DNA from: Alphaproteobacteria bacterium
GTDB taxonomy: Bacteria > Myxococcota_A > UBA796 > GCA-2862545
Direction: 5' to 3'
DNA: 64,000 bases
Assembly (NCBI GenBank): GCA_020632925.1
Contig: JACKER010000030.1
Location: forward strand, 24,418 to 88,417
Shown: piece by piece, positions 9,214 to 17,938 of the stretch
Numbering within the stretch: position 1 is the first letter of the stretch
How the letters are laid out: each line of letters starts with the position of its first letter
Notes under the pieces: model-generated
The model's input: only the letters and a program-made list of their open reading frames with translations
The model's database searches: none
What the model was told of the DNA's origin: nothing
Translations under genes and position numbers: made by a program

Positions 9214-9872
9214 TCCTCGCGGTCGACACAGCCGGCCCGGTGGCTGGAGCGGCGCTGTGGGCGGAGGGACGCGCCTGGTCCCGCCAGGGTCGGGCACCGC
9301 GGGGCACCGAGGTGCTCCTCGGGACCTGGATCGAGGAGCTGTGCGCGGCATCGGGTCACCCGCTGTCCGAGCTGACGGGGATCGGCGTGGTCGCGGGACC
9401 GGGCGCCTTCACCGGCCTGCGTGTGGGACTCGCGACGGTGGCCGGGCTGGCGATGGCGCTCGATCTCCCGGTCTGGACCGACGACGCCCTCTCGCCGCGC
9501 GCGCTGCGTGCAGGGCTCGGTGGCGAGCTGGTCTCGATGCTGGACGCCCGAAAAGGTAGGGTGTACGCCGCGCGCTGGAGCGGCGGCGAGCGGGTCCTCC
9601 CGCCCGCGGACATCGCTCCCGAGGTCGCGCTCGACGGGCTGTCCCCCGGGTTCCGCGCTACGGGCGAGGGAGCGCTGGTCTACGCGGCGCTGGTCGAGGA
9701 GCGTGGGGGCTCGGTGGTGCCCGAGGCCGACGACCCCGGCGTGGTGGAGCTCGCGAGGCGAACGGCCGAAGGCCTGGCGCGTGGAGAGGGCGTGTCGGCC
9801 CTCGATCTGCACCCGCGCTACCTGCGTGACGCGGACGCGGTCCCGCGCGCGGCTCGGCAGCCTGTTAGGTAG
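9210..9872 (+). CDS. tsaB: tRNA t6A biosynthesis protein TsaB
   Basis: ASKHA-fold partner of TsaD/TsaE in forming N6-threonylcarbamoyladenosine at tRNA position 37. 220 residues. Opens with ILAVDTAGPVAGAAL (phosphate-1 loop) and has the typical GVVAGPGAFTGLRVGLATVAGLA block and MLDARKGRVYAA. It lacks zinc ligands, as expected for TsaB as opposed to TsaD. ATG overlaps the rseP stop. Confidence 0.92.
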   Translation: MILAVDTAGPVAGAALWAEGRAWSRQGRAPRGTEVLLGTWIEELCAASGHPLSELTGIGVVAGPGAFTGLRVGLATVAGLAMALDLPVWTDDALSPRALRAGLGGELVSMLDARKGRVYAARWSGGERVLPPADIAPEVALDGLSPGFRATGEGALVYAALVEERGGSVVPEADDPGVVELARRTAEGLARGEGVSALDLHPRYLRDADAVPRAARQPVR

Positions 9873-9909
9873 GACGGCCTGTCGCCCGGGTGGCGGTCGG
9901 AGGAAGAGG

Positions 9910-10923
9910 ATGGCGACGGACCTGCGTGTGGCGGTGGTGGGTGCCACCGGCGCGCTCGGTGGCGAGATCGTGAAGGTGCTGGACGCCGTGCGTTGGCGTC
10001 CGTCGGGGATCCTGCCCCTGGCGCGACCGACGACCTCCACCACCCACGTCGAGTACGGCGGTGAGAGCCTGCCGGTCGACGATCTCGACGCCGACGCGCT
10101 CGAGGACGCGGACGCGGTGTTGGTGGCGGTGCCACCCTCGGCCGCGGGACCGGCCGTCGAGGCCGCCGTGAGGCTGGGGCTCCCCGTCGTGGACGCCTCG
10201 GGGGCTTCCGCCTCCGATCCCCAGATCCCGCTCGTCGTGCCGTGGGTGAACCCCGAAGCGCTCCAGGAGGTCCCCCAGCTCGCGGTCGCCATCCCCGACG
10301 CGGCGGCGACGCTGCTGGCCTCGGTGCTGGGTCCGCTGCGTCGCGCCGGCGTCGACGGAGAGCTGACGGCGACGGTGTTCGTACCGGCGTCCACCGAGGG
10401 ACGCGCCGGGATCGAGGAGCTCTCCCGCCAGGTGGTGGCGTTGTTCAACAGCCAGACGCCACCGCGCAAGGTGTTCCGCGAGGGGCTCGCCTTCGACCTG
10501 CTGCCCGCGCTCGGGACGGTGGGGGAGTCGGGGTGGACCGACCGCGAGCGCGCCGTGTCCGAGCAGGTCGCGCGGTTGGTCGGCGGCGGTGCCTGCGACG
10601 CGACGCTGGTCGGGGTGCCCGTTTTCTCCGGGATCAGCGCCGAGATCGTCGTGCGCACGGCCCGTCCGGTGCCCCTCGAGCTGGCGCAGCGCATCCTCGG
10701 CGACGGGGGCGCGCGTCTGCCCGAGGCCGCGGGTCCCCGCTACCTGCCACGCCCTCGTCGGGTGGAGGGCCATCCTTTCGCGCACGTCGGCCGGATCCGG
10801 CACGGCGCGGAGGGACGCTCGCTGCACGTGTGGGCGTCGATGGACAACCTCCGGACCACGGCCACGGCGGTGGTCGCGGCGGCAGGCACGCTCCTGCGCG
10901 CCGGTGCCCACGGCGAGGCGTGA
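9910..10923 (+). CDS. Aspartate-semialdehyde dehydrogenase-like protein lacking catalytic residues
   Basis: 337 residues from ATG 9910 (GGAAGAGG upstream); the open frame before it is tsaB out of frame. Fold assignment: N-terminal Rossmann motif VAVVGATGALGGE and the Asd/ArgC dimerisation region. Real Asd has a PNC(S/T) nucleophile loop and a catalytic His in a GHSEA-like motif. Here the aligned loops read VAIPDAAATLLASVL (about residues 126-140, no Cys) and VPVFSGISAEIVV (about 236-248, Ile instead of His). By analogy with E. coli USG-1 this looks like a pseudoenzyme; its role is unknown. Lies 37 bases after tsaB, ending that run. Confidence 0.8.
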   Translation: MATDLRVAVVGATGALGGEIVKVLDAVRWRPSGILPLARPTTSTTHVEYGGESLPVDDLDADALEDADAVLVAVPPSAAGPAVEAAVRLGLPVVDASGASASDPQIPLVVPWVNPEALQEVPQLAVAIPDAAATLLASVLGPLRRAGVDGELTATVFVPASTEGRAGIEELSRQVVALFNSQTPPRKVFREGLAFDLLPALGTVGESGWTDRERAVSEQVARLVGGGACDATLVGVPVFSGISAEIVVRTARPVPLELAQRILGDGGARLPEAAGPRYLPRPRRVEGHPFAHVGRIRHGAEGRSLHVWASMDNLRTTATAVVAAAGTLLRAGAHGEA

Positions 10924-10980
10924 CAGCTTGTCCCACGTTCGAGCGTGCCCTGTGCGCGGCGTTGACATCTTGTCGGACGT
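10921..10980 (+). repeat. Two 18-base direct repeats, candidate enhancer sites
   Basis: TGACAGCTTGTCCCACGT (10921-10938) and TGACATCTTGTCGGACGT (10963-10980) differ at three positions and start 42 bases apart, about four helical turns. Each holds a GACA-N3-TGTC dyad (10922-10932 and 10964-10974). They lie 40-100 bases upstream of the sigma54-type promoter at 11018, consistent with binding sites for an enhancer-binding activator. The first copy overlaps the stop of the Asd-like gene. Confidence 0.55.
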
Positions 10981-11017
10981 CGGCCCCGAAACGGGCCCTC
11001 GACACGTTCGGGCGGGC

Positions 11018-11032
11018 TGGCACACAGGTTGC
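11018..11032 (+). promoter_or_regulatory. Sigma54 (-24/-12) promoter
   Basis: TGGCACACAGGTTGCTA begins at 11018. The GG at 11019-11020 and GC at 11031-11032 are exactly 10 bases apart, matching consensus TGGCACG-N4-TTGCW at all positions but one. Predicted transcript start near 11044, 15 bases before the ATG at 11059. Confidence 0.75.
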
Positions 11033-11058
11033 TACGTTGTGGCGGTCCGGGAGTGTTC

Positions 11059-13563
11059 ATGATCGTCGGCTGGCTCGCCATCGCCGCGCACGCGGATCCA
11101 CCCAACCGCACGGTCCGCCTCTGGATGGTGGGCGATCGGACAGGTGGGTACGTCGAGCGCATCGCCGTCTCCGACGACGGTGAGGTGGTGACGGGCCGGA
11201 CGCGTGCCGACGGCAAGGCGTTCCTGTTCGACCCCGTGGGTTGGGGGATGCACGACTTCGCCGGCGGAGCGTGCCAGGCGGAGGGCGTCGCTCCCATCTC
11301 CGTCTCCGGCGCCGACTGGACCCACGAGGTCTGGATCGCGTGCGGCAACGGCACCGTCATCGCGTACACGTGGGACGGCAAGACCGTCTCCCGCATGACG
11401 GACTCCGAGGGCAACGACCTGACGGTCGACGTGGACACGGCGCTGGACGGCATCTGGTGGTACGACGGCCTGATGTACGCGGCCAACGCGCCGTCCGGGG
11501 AGCTCGGCACCCTGCACGCGCTGGACGTGTTCGCGAGCAACGGTGTGCAGCTGGATGGTGCGATCAGCGGGGGCTCGGCGTATCCGTCGTCCATCGCGAA
11601 CGCCGGCTTTCTCGAGGGTGCCGTGGTCGACGGCTTCCTCATCATCTCGCACGGCGGCCAGAACATGAGCCGCACGCAGCTGGGCATCAGCGGCGGGAGC
11701 TCCGTCCCCAACACGTTCTCGACCGCATTCCACTGCAACGACATGGCGCCCTCGCCCGTGGGCGGTGTCTATTGCGTGGACAACCTCGGTTCGATCGCGC
11801 TGTACAACCCCGCGAGCAACGTTCTGTCGCCGCTGCCGCTCGGTGTGATCGACGAACCGCGCGCCGTGTGCGCGAACCCGGACTTGTCGGACGGATGGCT
11901 CGCCGTCACCGGGAACCAGGTGAAGGTCTGGCAGATGGGGACCGACGGGACGATCGACGCCGCCAACGGCCCGTACTTCGAGAGCCCACCGGACGCGGAC
12001 AACCCGATCTCGGACATGGCGACCTCCGACGGGTACATCTGGGGCGGCGGCATCGCCGGCAACCTGCACATCGTCACCGCGCGCCCGTGGGCGTACCCGG
12101 GTCAGACCAACATCACGCCCGCGACGGGGTCGACGGGGACGGCCTTCCTGGTGACCTCGGTCTTCGATCAGGACGTGGAGGTCGAGGTCTACCTGAACTC
12201 GGATCGCTTCGGGAACGGTGGATACCTCCTCGACACGGGCACCAGCATCGCGGACGAGGGCTCCGGCTCCGTCCTCGAGGTGGACGGGCGCTACGTCGAG
12301 GGCGACAACCAGATCTACGTGATCGGGACCAACGCCGCCGGGCTGACCGGCCATGCGCTCGCCACCATCACCGTGGACAACCCGCCGCAGCCGCCCGAGC
12401 TCGGCGCGGGCGCGGTCACCTTCGACGACGGCGCCCTGATCCTGACCTTCGACGGCATCTCCGACGCCGATCTGCAGGGCTACGAGATCTGGGTGGCGAC
12501 CCATCCGTTCTCGGACGCCGACTACCCCGAACGGGGCGGTCCGGAGTTCGACGGGACGACGAGCCTGAAGACCCCGATCAAGCTGGGGGCTTCGCCCTCC
12601 GAGCGGATCACCCGACGGATCGCTCCGTTGGAGAACGACGTGACGTACTACATTGGCGTGCGCGCCAGAGACGCGACTGGGAAGGAGGGCCCGATGAGCA
12701 GGGTGGTGCAGGGGACGCCGAGGCCGGTGTACACGGCGGCCGAGCTGGCGGGCGACCCTGGTGGGACCCCGTGCTCCACCGGTCCTCGCGGGTCGATGCT
12801 CGGGGCTGCGGCCGTCGGCCTGGTGGCGCTGGCCCGACGTCGGCGCCGGACCCTCGCGGCGGTGGCGACCACGGCGCTGTTCGTCGGCCTGGGGGCGGAC
12901 GCGAACGCAGCGGACCGCAAGGACGATCCGTGGTGGCGTCAGGACACCACACCTGCCCACGCGGACTTCGAGGTGCGGTACGGCGTGATCAACGTCGGCG
13001 ACCAGTACATCGACACGGTGTACGACAGGAACGCGCACAACATCCTGATGATGGAGTTCGGCCCCCAGTTCTTCCGGTACGCCGAGCTGGACTTCGGCTT
13101 CGGCTTCTTCCAGGAGCTGTCGACGGCGGTGGCCACGTCGGGGACGGGCACGCAGTCGTCCGGGAAGCGCACGATGCTCACGTGGTACCCGTTGGCGCTC
13201 GACGCCTCGCTCCGCGGGCACTTCGTGGACGAGCAGCCCGTCGTCCCCGTCCTCCGCTACGGCTGGGACTACGTGATCTGGAACGAGAAGGCGGACGACG
13301 GCTTCGGCGGGAAGGACACGACCGCTGGCGGCAAGTTCGGGACGCACTACGCGATCGCCGCGAACATCCTCCTGGACCTGTTCCAGCCGGGTCGCGCCAG
13401 CTTCCTCGAGGCCCAGACCGGCATCAACGACTCCTGGCTGACGCTCGAGTGGCGCCGGCAGCACATCGACGCCCGCAACGCGCCCTGGAGCGGCGAGGAC
13501 CTGTCGAACACCATGAACTTCGGTGGCGACTCGTTCTCCGTGGGGCTCAAGCTCGACTGGTGA
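11059..13563 (+). CDS. Fused MYXO-CTERM-type surface protein and outer-membrane beta-barrel protein
   Basis: 834 residues from ATG 11059 (GGGAG 5 bases upstream; GTG 11053 is an alternative). Order: short signal peptide (IVGWLAIAAHA), a beta-propeller-like region (about 20-350), Ig/fibronectin-III-like strands (about 360-560), then a MYXO-CTERM-like anchor (Cys, small hydrophobic helix, ALARRRRR at about residues 570-597). It continues without a stop into a second signal-like segment (TLAAVATTALFVGLGADANA) and an outer-membrane barrel of the MXAN_2562-like type ending in SFSVGLKLDW, with a terminal aromatic typical of BAM substrates. In myxobacteria such barrels are, as I recall, usually neighbours of a separate MYXO-CTERM protein. 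GTGA overlap with truA. Confidence 0.7.
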   Translation: MIVGWLAIAAHADPPNRTVRLWMVGDRTGGYVERIAVSDDGEVVTGRTRADGKAFLFDPVGWGMHDFAGGACQAEGVAPISVSGADWTHEVWIACGNGTVIAYTWDGKTVSRMTDSEGNDLTVDVDTALDGIWWYDGLMYAANAPSGELGTLHALDVFASNGVQLDGAISGGSAYPSSIANAGFLEGAVVDGFLIISHGGQNMSRTQLGISGGSSVPNTFSTAFHCNDMAPSPVGGVYCVDNLGSIALYNPASNVLSPLPLGVIDEPRAVCANPDLSDGWLAVTGNQVKVWQMGTDGTIDAANGPYFESPPDADNPISDMATSDGYIWGGGIAGNLHIVTARPWAYPGQTNITPATGSTGTAFLVTSVFDQDVEVEVYLNSDRFGNGGYLLDTGTSIADEGSGSVLEVDGRYVEGDNQIYVIGTNAAGLTGHALATITVDNPPQPPELGAGAVTFDDGALILTFDGISDADLQGYEIWVATHPFSDADYPERGGPEFDGTTSLKTPIKLGASPSERITRRIAPLENDVTYYIGVRARDATGKEGPMSRVVQGTPRPVYTAAELAGDPGGTPCSTGPRGSMLGAAAVGLVALARRRRRTLAAVATTALFVGLGADANAADRKDDPWWRQDTTPAHADFEVRYGVINVGDQYIDTVYDRNAHNILMMEFGPQFFRYAELDFGFGFFQELSTAVATSGTGTQSSGKRTMLTWYPLALDASLRGHFVDEQPVVPVLRYGWDYVIWNEKADDGFGGKDTTAGGKFGTHYAIAANILLDLFQPGRASFLEAQTGINDSWLTLEWRRQHIDARNAPWSGEDLSNTMNFGGDSFSVGLKLDW

Positions 13564-14306
13564 CCCGGTTCCGCGTCGACCTGGAGTACGACGGCGCCCC
13601 GTACGCCGGCTGGCAGCTGCAGCCGAACGCCCGGACCGTGCAGGCCGAGGTGGAGGATGCGCTGCAGCGACTGCTGGGGCACCACGCGCGCGTGTACGCC
13701 GCGGGTCGGACGGACACGGGCGTCCACGCCCGACAGCAGGTCGTGGTCTTCGACACCGACGTGAGCCGCACGGAGAAGGCGGTCCGCGACGGCCTCAACG
13801 CGCACCTGCCGTCCGAGGTCGCCTGCGTCGCCGCCCGGGTGGTGCCCGACGACTTCGATCCCCGCCGCGCCCCGCACACGAAGACCTACCGGTACGCCTG
13901 GCTCGTGCGGCCTTCGCGCTCGCCGCTCCGCCGGGGACGGTGTTGGCACGTTCGGCGCCCGCTGGACGTGGAGGCGATGGCGTCGGCGGTCGCGCACGTC
14001 GCGGGGACGCACGACTTCTCCAGCTTCCGGGCCGAGGGGTGCACCGCCAACCACCCGGTCCGCACGGTCGAGGGCGCGTCGGTGCGCGCGGTCGAGGACG
14101 AGGTGTGGCTGGACATCCACGGCACGGGCTTCCTGCGCCACATGGTGCGCATCCTGGCGGGCACGCTCCAAGTGGTGGGCACCGGACGCAAGCCACCGGA
14201 GTGGCTCGCGGAGGTCGTGGCCGCGCGTCGACGGGAAGCGGCCGGATCGACCGCCCCCGCCGAGGGGCTCACGCTGATGCGGATCGCCTACGACCCCGAG
14301 CCCTGA
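13560..14306 (+). CDS. truA: tRNA pseudouridine(38-40) synthase TruA
   Basis: Isomerises U38-U40 of the anticodon stem. 248 residues from GTG 13560, which overlaps the preceding stop (GTGA). Motifs: FRVDLEYDGAPYAGWQ at the N terminus, GRTDTGVHA with the catalytic Asp near residue 51, DDFDPRRAPHTKTYRY, and the C-terminal GTGFLRHMVRILAGTL. Being coupled to a surface protein gene under a sigma54 promoter is unusual for a tRNA enzyme. Confidence 0.95.
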   Translation: MTRFRVDLEYDGAPYAGWQLQPNARTVQAEVEDALQRLLGHHARVYAAGRTDTGVHARQQVVVFDTDVSRTEKAVRDGLNAHLPSEVACVAARVVPDDFDPRRAPHTKTYRYAWLVRPSRSPLRRGRCWHVRRPLDVEAMASAVAHVAGTHDFSSFRAEGCTANHPVRTVEGASVRAVEDEVWLDIHGTGFLRHMVRILAGTLQVVGTGRKPPEWLAEVVAARRREAAGSTAPAEGLTLMRIAYDPEP

Positions 14307-14335
14307 CGAACGGGCGGAGTCGCGGCGGACCCACA

Positions 14336-14659
<324 letters not shown>

Positions 14660-14779
14660 CTCGCTCCTCCGGGGACCTGCCCACGTACCACCGGGCACGC
14701 CGTCGTCAACCCCCCTGCTGGCGTCGCCGCGTGACGGCGGCTATCAGGGCCGGGCATGTTCGCAGGTCGGAGGAAAGCG

Positions 14780-16264
14780 ATGAGGCTGCGCTGGTTGCCG
14801 CTCGTCATGCTCGGGTGCTCGAGTGAGCCCGAGCCGATCGACTACACCGTCGACATCCGCGTCGACAGGGCCGACCCGGCGCGCGACCCCGACAGCTTCG
14901 GGACGCAGATGTGCGTCACCGCCGACGGCACGGTCTACGTGATGTGGCTGGACGACCGCGAGGACATCGGCTCCGAGGAGTACGACATCTACCTGAACCG
15001 CTCGGTGAACCGCGGCGGGGAAGGGGAGGCGCCCACCGACGACGCCTGGCTGCCGGCCGCCGTGAAGGTGAACCAGGGCGACGGGCGCGTGTTCGACCCG
15101 AACCTCTACTGCAACGAGACCGGGGTCTACGTGGTGTGGGAGGACGATCGCGACGGTCTCCTCAAGAACCACCAGATCTACTTCAACAAGAGCGACGACA
15201 AGGGCGAGACCTTCCTCGCCGAGGACATCCTGCTGGAGATCGATCCGGACGGGATGTCGATGTCGCTCGGGCCCAAGATCACCGGCGACGGCAAGGACCT
15301 GTACGTCACCTGGTACGACAACCTCAACGGCGCGTACGACATCCTGATGTCGAGCTCGGGGGACGGCGGCGAGAGCTGGCGCGATCCGGTCCGCGTGGAC
15401 TCCGATCAGCCGGGCTCGGCGTACTCCGCCCGCCCCGAGATCGCGATCTCCGACAACACCCAGGACATCTGGATCACCTGGGAGGACTCGCGGGACGGCA
15501 AGGCCGACATCTACTTCGCGCGGTCGGACTCCGGCGGCACCACGTTCAAGGACGACGATCGGCTCGACGGCGGTGACGACAAGGGCTCGGCCGACTCCTT
15601 CGAGCCCGAGCTGTGCACCGACGGCCAGGCGAACGTCTATGTCGTGTGGCACGACGCCCGCTCCGGTCAGTTCCGCGACGTGTTCATGAACTACTCCGCG
15701 AACAAGGGCGCGAACTGGCTGACCAACGCGGTCCGCCTCGACAACGATGCCCCGGGCTTCGCGAACTCGTTGTTCCCGAAGTGCCTCGCGGACGGCACCG
15801 AGGCGCACGTGATCTGGCAGGACAACCGCGCCGGGAACTACGACGTGTTCTACCGCAACCTCAAGGACGGCATCCCGGGCGACGAGCTCCGGGCCGACCT
15901 CGGGACCCCGGAGGGCTTCTCGAACTCGCTCGAGGCCCAGATCGCCCGGACCGACGACAAGCTGATCGTCGCCTGGGAGGACGGCCGGGCGGATGCGGGT
16001 GAGGACGGATACGACGACCTCTACTACAACCTGGCCGACATCTTCTCGCCGGACGACTGGCGGGGCGAGGACGACGGCGACCTGCGGATCGACTCGATGT
16101 ACGACGGCCAGTCGTACAAGGTGGACCTGCAGATCGCGGTGCTCGGAGGCCAGATCTACGCGGCCTGGACCGACGGCCGCAACGGGAACTCCGACATCTT
16201 CTTCCAGCGCCTGACGATCGGCGAGGCCGCCAAGCCCCCGCCGCTCGAGGAAGGCGGACAGTAG
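14780..16264 (+). CDS. Beta-propeller lipoprotein with Asp-box-like repeats
   Basis: 494 residues from ATG 14780 (GGAGG upstream). Type II signal peptide MRLRWLPLVMLGCSS: the lipobox LGC gives a lipidated Cys near residue 12. The rest contains at least six copies of a pattern V-W-x-D-x-R-x-G-x-x-D-[IV]-[FY] followed by N or S, D/N-x-G, resembling sialidase/BNR Asp-box propeller blades (for example VVWEDDRDG, ITWEDSRDGKADIYF, VIWQDNRAGNYDVFY). Sialidase catalytic residues are not apparent, so a binding or scaffold role is as likely as catalysis. Function unknown. Promoter not evident in the 120-base divergent region. Confidence 0.75.
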   Translation: MRLRWLPLVMLGCSSEPEPIDYTVDIRVDRADPARDPDSFGTQMCVTADGTVYVMWLDDREDIGSEEYDIYLNRSVNRGGEGEAPTDDAWLPAAVKVNQGDGRVFDPNLYCNETGVYVVWEDDRDGLLKNHQIYFNKSDDKGETFLAEDILLEIDPDGMSMSLGPKITGDGKDLYVTWYDNLNGAYDILMSSSGDGGESWRDPVRVDSDQPGSAYSARPEIAISDNTQDIWITWEDSRDGKADIYFARSDSGGTTFKDDDRLDGGDDKGSADSFEPELCTDGQANVYVVWHDARSGQFRDVFMNYSANKGANWLTNAVRLDNDAPGFANSLFPKCLADGTEAHVIWQDNRAGNYDVFYRNLKDGIPGDELRADLGTPEGFSNSLEAQIARTDDKLIVAWEDGRADAGEDGYDDLYYNLADIFSPDDWRGEDDGDLRIDSMYDGQSYKVDLQIAVLGGQIYAAWTDGRNGNSDIFFQRLTIGEAAKPPPLEEGGQ

Positions 16265-16314
16265 CTTCCCCGCCGGGTCCGGCCGCGACGAGCGGTCCGC
16301 GCCTCCGGCACACG

Positions 16315-16343
16315 TTGACACCCCCCGGAGCGCCCGATAGACA
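16315..16343 (+). promoter_or_regulatory. Sigma70-type promoter of rplM-rpsI
   Basis: TTGACA (16315-16320), 17-base spacer, TAGACA (16338-16343). It would start transcription about 20 bases before the rplM ATG at 16372. The -35 is perfect; the -10 is poor, as elsewhere in this window. Confidence 0.5.
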
Positions 16344-16371
16344 CCGGGGGTTTCCGACCTCTGAGAGAACG

Positions 16372-16806
16372 ATGGGCACCTATTCTGCCAAGCCTGGCGA
16401 GATCGATCGCAACTGGTTCGTCGTCGATGCGTCCGAGTTCGAGCTCGGCCGCCTCGCCACCCGCGTCGCCATGGTGCTTCGCGGGAAGCACAAGCCGACC
16501 TTCACCCCGCACGTGGACACCGGCGACTTCGTCGTCGTCGTGAACGCGTGCCAGGTGAACCTGACCGGTCGCAAGATCGAGTCCAAGAAGTACCACCGGT
16601 ACTCCGGTCATCCGGGCGGGCTCAAGTCCCGCTCTGCTCGCGACGTCCGCGCGGACGATCCCGAGCGCATGATCCGGGAGGCCGTCGAGGGGATGCTGCC
16701 GAAGAACCGGCTGTCCCGTCGTCTCATCACGAAGCTGAAGGTGTACGGCGGCGCGGACCACCCGCACACCGCCCAGAAGCCCCAGCCGCTCCCGAAGGTG
16801 TTCTGA
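16372..16806 (+). CDS. rplM: 50S ribosomal protein L13
   Basis: 144 residues from ATG 16372, the family's usual length; the in-frame upstream extension is not L13-like. Conserved NWFVVDASEFELGRLAT, the LRGKHKPTFTPHVDTGDFVVVVNA block, and RMIREAVEGMLPKNRL are present. Two bases separate its stop from rpsI. Confidence 0.97.
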   Translation: MGTYSAKPGEIDRNWFVVDASEFELGRLATRVAMVLRGKHKPTFTPHVDTGDFVVVVNACQVNLTGRKIESKKYHRYSGHPGGLKSRSARDVRADDPERMIREAVEGMLPKNRLSRRLITKLKVYGGADHPHTAQKPQPLPKVF

Positions 16807-16808
16807 CC

Positions 16809-17207
16809 ATGGCCAAGCAGACGACCCAGTACTACGGCACCGGCCGTCGCAAGACGTCGACCGCGCGCGTGTTCCTCCGCCCGGGGAACGGCACCGTGAC
16901 GGTGAACGACAAGCCGCTGGACATCTACCTCCCCCGCCCGACGCTGGTGATGGACCTGTCGCAGCCGCTCGTCCTCACGGACAATGTGAAGTCGCTCGAC
17001 GCGCACATCACGGTCCGCGGTGGCGGCATGGCCGGCCAGGCCGGTGCCATCCGCCTCGGCATCGCGCGCGCGCTGCTGCACCTCAACCCCGAGTACCGCG
17101 CGGTCCTGAAGAAGGCCGGGCTGCTCACCCGCGACGCCCGCGAGGTCGAGCGGAAGAAGTACGGCCGCGCCGGCGCGCGTCGTCGCTTCCAGTTCTCGAA
17201 GCGCTGA
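16809..17207 (+). CDS. rpsI: 30S ribosomal protein S9
   Basis: 132 residues. Starts MAKQTTQYYGTGRRKTSTARVFL and ends in the conserved basic tail (RRRFQFSKR) that reaches the ribosomal P site. Follows rplM in the near-universal L13-S9 pair; kdsB begins 9 bases later. Confidence 0.97.
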   Translation: MAKQTTQYYGTGRRKTSTARVFLRPGNGTVTVNDKPLDIYLPRPTLVMDLSQPLVLTDNVKSLDAHITVRGGGMAGQAGAIRLGIARALLHLNPEYRAVLKKAGLLTRDAREVERKKYGRAGARRRFQFSKR

Positions 17208-17216
17208 GGTCGCCGC

Positions 17217-17915
17217 TTGCGTGGGGTGTGGGCGATCGTGCCCGCGCGCCTCGCGAGCACCCGGCTCCCGAACAAGGTGCTGGCCGATCTGCACGGACGC
17301 CCCCTGGTGTGGCACGTGTGGGATCGCGCCGCCCGGTCGGGAGCCTTCGACAGGGTCCTCGTCGCCACCGACCACCCGTCGGTGGAGGCGGCCCTCGGCC
17401 CGCTCGGGGTCGACGTCGTGCTGACGGATCCCGCGCCCAACGGGACCGCTCGGGTGGCGAGCGTGGCCCCGCGGGACGTGGCGGTGGTCAACGTCCAGGG
17501 CGACCAGCCCCACGTGGACCCCCAGCACCTCGCGCTGCTCGCGGCGTCGCTGGCGCCCCGCGAGGTCCGCACGCTGGCCGCTCCGCTCGCGCTCGCCGAT
17601 CTCCACGATCCCGCGCGGGTGAAGGTCTCCGCGGATCTCGCGGACTTCTCGCGTCGGCCCTTCCCTGGGGCACCCCCGCGTGTCCACGTGGGGATCTACG
17701 GCTTCGGGCCCGGGCTCGTCCATCGGTGCGCGGCATCGCCGTCCTCCGATCGCTCCCGGCGCGAGGATCTCGAGCAGCTGACGTGGATCGACGCCGGCAT
17801 CCCCGTCCGCGCGATCGTCGTGGATCGCGCCGCGACCTCGGTGGACACGGCGTCGGACCTGGACCGCGCTCGGCGCGGCGACCCCGGGGGCGCGAGCGGG
17901 GAGGGGACGGGTTAA
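17217..17915 (+). CDS. kdsB: 3-deoxy-manno-octulosonate cytidylyltransferase
   Basis: Activates KDO with CTP for lipid A-core assembly, so the organism makes KDO-type LPS. 232 residues from TTG 17217, which has GAGGT 6 bases upstream; GTG 17226 is an alternative. Motifs: VPARLASTRLPNKVLAD (CTP loop), ATDHPSVEA, VVNVQGDQPHVDP, and REDLEQLTWIDAG near the end, then VDTASDLDRAR. The family motif is normally NVQGDEP; here Glu is Gln. The next gene pyrG supplies its CTP substrate. Confidence 0.9.
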   Translation: MRGVWAIVPARLASTRLPNKVLADLHGRPLVWHVWDRAARSGAFDRVLVATDHPSVEAALGPLGVDVVLTDPAPNGTARVASVAPRDVAVVNVQGDQPHVDPQHLALLAASLAPREVRTLAAPLALADLHDPARVKVSADLADFSRRPFPGAPPRVHVGIYGFGPGLVHRCAASPSSDRSRREDLEQLTWIDAGIPVRAIVVDRAATSVDTASDLDRARRGDPGGASGEGTG

Positions 17916-17938
17916 CGGCGCGCGCGGAGGGTACGAAC

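Noticed and set aside
10962..10967. TTGACA as a sigma70 -35 before the fusion gene
   Set aside because: No -10 at 16-18 bases; it lies in the direct repeat, and a much better -24/-12 element follows.
11032..13464. Open frame of 810 codons on the minus strand
   Set aside because: Antisense to the sigma54-driven fusion gene; Arg/Val/Asp-rich shadow composition.
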